A DNA stretch of 64,000 nucleotides from Paraburkholderia atlantica (GTDB lineage Bacteria > Pseudomonadota > Gammaproteobacteria > Burkholderiales > Burkholderiaceae): contig NZ_WHNQ01000001.1 of assembly GCF_009362785.1 (NCBI RefSeq), forward strand, positions 186,001 to 250,000, in the 5' to 3' direction. The notes under the pieces were generated by a model. The model searched no databases. It was not told the DNA's origin and worked only from the letters and a program-made list of their open reading frames with translations. Within the stretch, counting starts at the first letter, position 1, and every line of letters begins with the position of its first letter. The position numbers were made by a program, and so were the translations under genes. Positions 62,947-64,000 of the stretch are shown in pieces.

Positions 62947-63537
62947 TCACGCATTCCATCGCACCAGCGACCACTGCAGCGTCTCGTCGTTACGCCGCAA
63001 CCAGACGATCCCCGCCATATCGAGCGACCACTGCAGACAACGCGCGAGCGGCACCTCCAGCACCCACGACGCGATCGCGCGCATCACGCCAGCGTGCGTA
63101 ACCACGTACGCGGGCGACAGCTCGCGCGTCAGCGCGAACGCATCGAACCACGCTCGCACACGCGCGACGAATTGCGCGACGCTCTCGCCGCCATGCGCGC
63201 GCGCATGCTCGAAATTGGCGGCCCAGTCGTCGAGCTGGGCGCGATCGATCGTATCCCAGCGCTGCGCTTCCCAGTCGCCGAAATCCATCTCCTTCAGACG
63301 CTCGTCGTGGCTGACCACGCAGCCGAAGTCGTTGGCGATCTCGTTCGCGAGCGCGGCGCAGCGCGTGAGCGGACTCGTGATCAGCACGCGCGGCGCCGGC
63401 ACCTGCAAGCTCGCGAGCTTGACCGCCAACGCATTGGACGTGACCTCGGCGCTTTCCGCCAACGCGACATCACTATGGCCGTAACAAACCCCCGCCTCGA
63501 GCGCGACAGCGGGATGTCGAATCAGGACGATATCCAT
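62947..63537 (-). CDS. cobC: alpha-ribazole phosphatase-like histidine phosphatase
   Basis: 196 residues. Phosphoglycerate-mutase-like histidine phosphatase with catalytic LIRHP (Arg7, His8), the second Arg in TSPLTRC, the acid in KEMDFGDWEAQRW, and the second His in VVTHAGVMRA. The usual RHG is RHP here, as in many cobalamin-linked members. It removes phosphate from alpha-ribazole 5'-phosphate or AdoCbl 5'-phosphate. Its first 16 bases overlap the end of cobS, so they are coupled. Confidence 0.9.
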   Translation of the reverse strand: MDIVLIRHPAVALEAGVCYGHSDVALAESAEVTSNALAVKLASLQVPAPRVLITSPLTRCAALANEIANDFGCVVSHDERLKEMDFGDWEAQRWDTIDRAQLDDWAANFEHARAHGGESVAQFVARVRAWFDAFALTRELSPAYVVTHAGVMRAIASWVLEVPLARCLQWSLDMAGIVWLRRNDETLQWSLVRWNA

Positions 63538-64000
63538 GCAAGCCCCACCAGATAGATGCTCAATTCGAAGATCTGCTGCGCGAAGCCGAGACAGTCACCG
63601 GTATAGCCGCCGATGCGTCTGACGAAATAACGGCCCATCGCGAAGCGCAGCGCCAACAGCACCACACCCGTGAGCGCGGCGAAACGCCAGTCGGGCGCGC
63701 CGGGGCCGTTCGGCCACAGCAGCCACGGCAGCCCGAACAGCGCGGCGCACAGCAGCTCCGGCCCGCTCAGACGCTGCGCGACCGGCTTGGCTTTGCCTGC
63801 GGCGCGCACATAGTCGAGCGTGGCCAGATAACTGATCGCGCACGCGCGGCTCGCGCCATGCGCCGCAACCATCAGACTTGCGGCGCAGAGCGGCGGCAAA
63901 GCGGCGAGCGTTTGCCACTTGATCGCCAACGCGATCACGAGCGCGATGGCACCGAAAGCACCGATGCGCGAGTCCTGCATGATGCGCAACGCATCGTCTC
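63522..64000 (-). CDS. cobS: cobalamin synthase CobS, 5' part cut by window
   Basis: The C-terminal 159 residues of adenosylcobinamide-GDP ribazoletransferase are present; the frame runs off the right edge. The internal motif DALRIMQDSRIGAFGAIAL is diagnostic of CobS, placed just after the metal-binding aspartates of the missing N-terminal part. Several membrane helices follow (ALVIALAIKWQTLAALPPL, LTGVVLLALRFAMG), then RRIGGYTGDCLGFAQQIFEL near the end. Joins AdoCbi-GDP to alpha-ribazole in the inner membrane. Confidence 0.94.
   Translation of the reverse strand, partial: DDALRIMQDSRIGAFGAIALVIALAIKWQTLAALPPLCAASLMVAAHGASRACAISYLATLDYVRAAGKAKPVAQRLSGPELLCAALFGLPWLLWPNGPGAPDWRFAALTGVVLLALRFAMGRYFVRRIGGYTGDCLGFAQQIFELSIYLVGLAWISS

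Overview
The window is a GC-rich, densely coding stretch of ordinary chromosome from a betaproteobacterium of the order Burkholderiales, most likely Paraburkholderia or Burkholderia. This rests on gene content and order: minCDE; ftsK-lolA with rarA-serS-tRNA-Ser nearby; a glucokinase/HexR fusion beside zwf and pgl; a short DUF3460 gene next to scpA; tamA-tamB; and a compact late-cobalamin cluster. The species is an inference. I saw no insertion sequence, integrase, CRISPR array or rRNA gene.

Left part (1-14400). The 3' part of argH, a TonB-C-like lipoprotein, an MHS-type MFS transporter, two or three very small envelope proteins, heptosyltransferase I (waaC), a ClC antiporter, the minC-minD-minE operon, a GNAT acetyltransferase and a type I methionine aminopeptidase. 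A less conserved stretch follows. It holds a short remnant of a chemoreceptor C-terminus, a Tat-type lipoprotein with a clan GH-A-like catalytic domain, 700 bases of AT-richer DNA, and tRNA-Ser(CGA) with its terminator.

Middle (14590-36700). serS and rarA are separated from lolA and ftsK by an NCS1 (CytX-like) transporter and two small unknown genes. Divergent trxB, an Smr-domain protein, a GST and a LysR regulator come next. The coherent physiological unit is 27335-36694. A four-gene sugar ABC importer (binding protein, two permeases, ATPase) is divergent from zwf-pgl-glk/hexR. Together these would bring glucose in, phosphorylate it, oxidise it to 6-phosphogluconate, and sense Entner-Doudoroff flux through the HexR half of the fusion. 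A perfect 19-bp HexR-type palindrome overlaps the predicted zwf promoter, suggesting autoregulation.

Right part (36700-64000). A bestrophin-like channel, an LprI-like protein following a PLP arginine/lysine/ornithine decarboxylase, dcd, a SodC-fold lipoprotein that has lost most metal ligands, apbC, an OmpA-like lipoprotein, a candidate small RNA, metG, tamB-tamA, DUF3460, scpA, panC, panD, an orphan ParA-like ATPase, a hotdog thioesterase, and cobalamin genes (cbiP; cobU-cbiB-cobD-btuF; cobC and cobS, the last cut by the window edge).

I found no large undescribed multi-gene system. The most interesting items are the SodC-like pseudoenzyme, the HexR circuit with its operator, a candidate sRNA before metG, a terminator-like hairpin merging into the Shine-Dalgarno of the decarboxylase gene, and the orphan Tat glycosidase lipoprotein.
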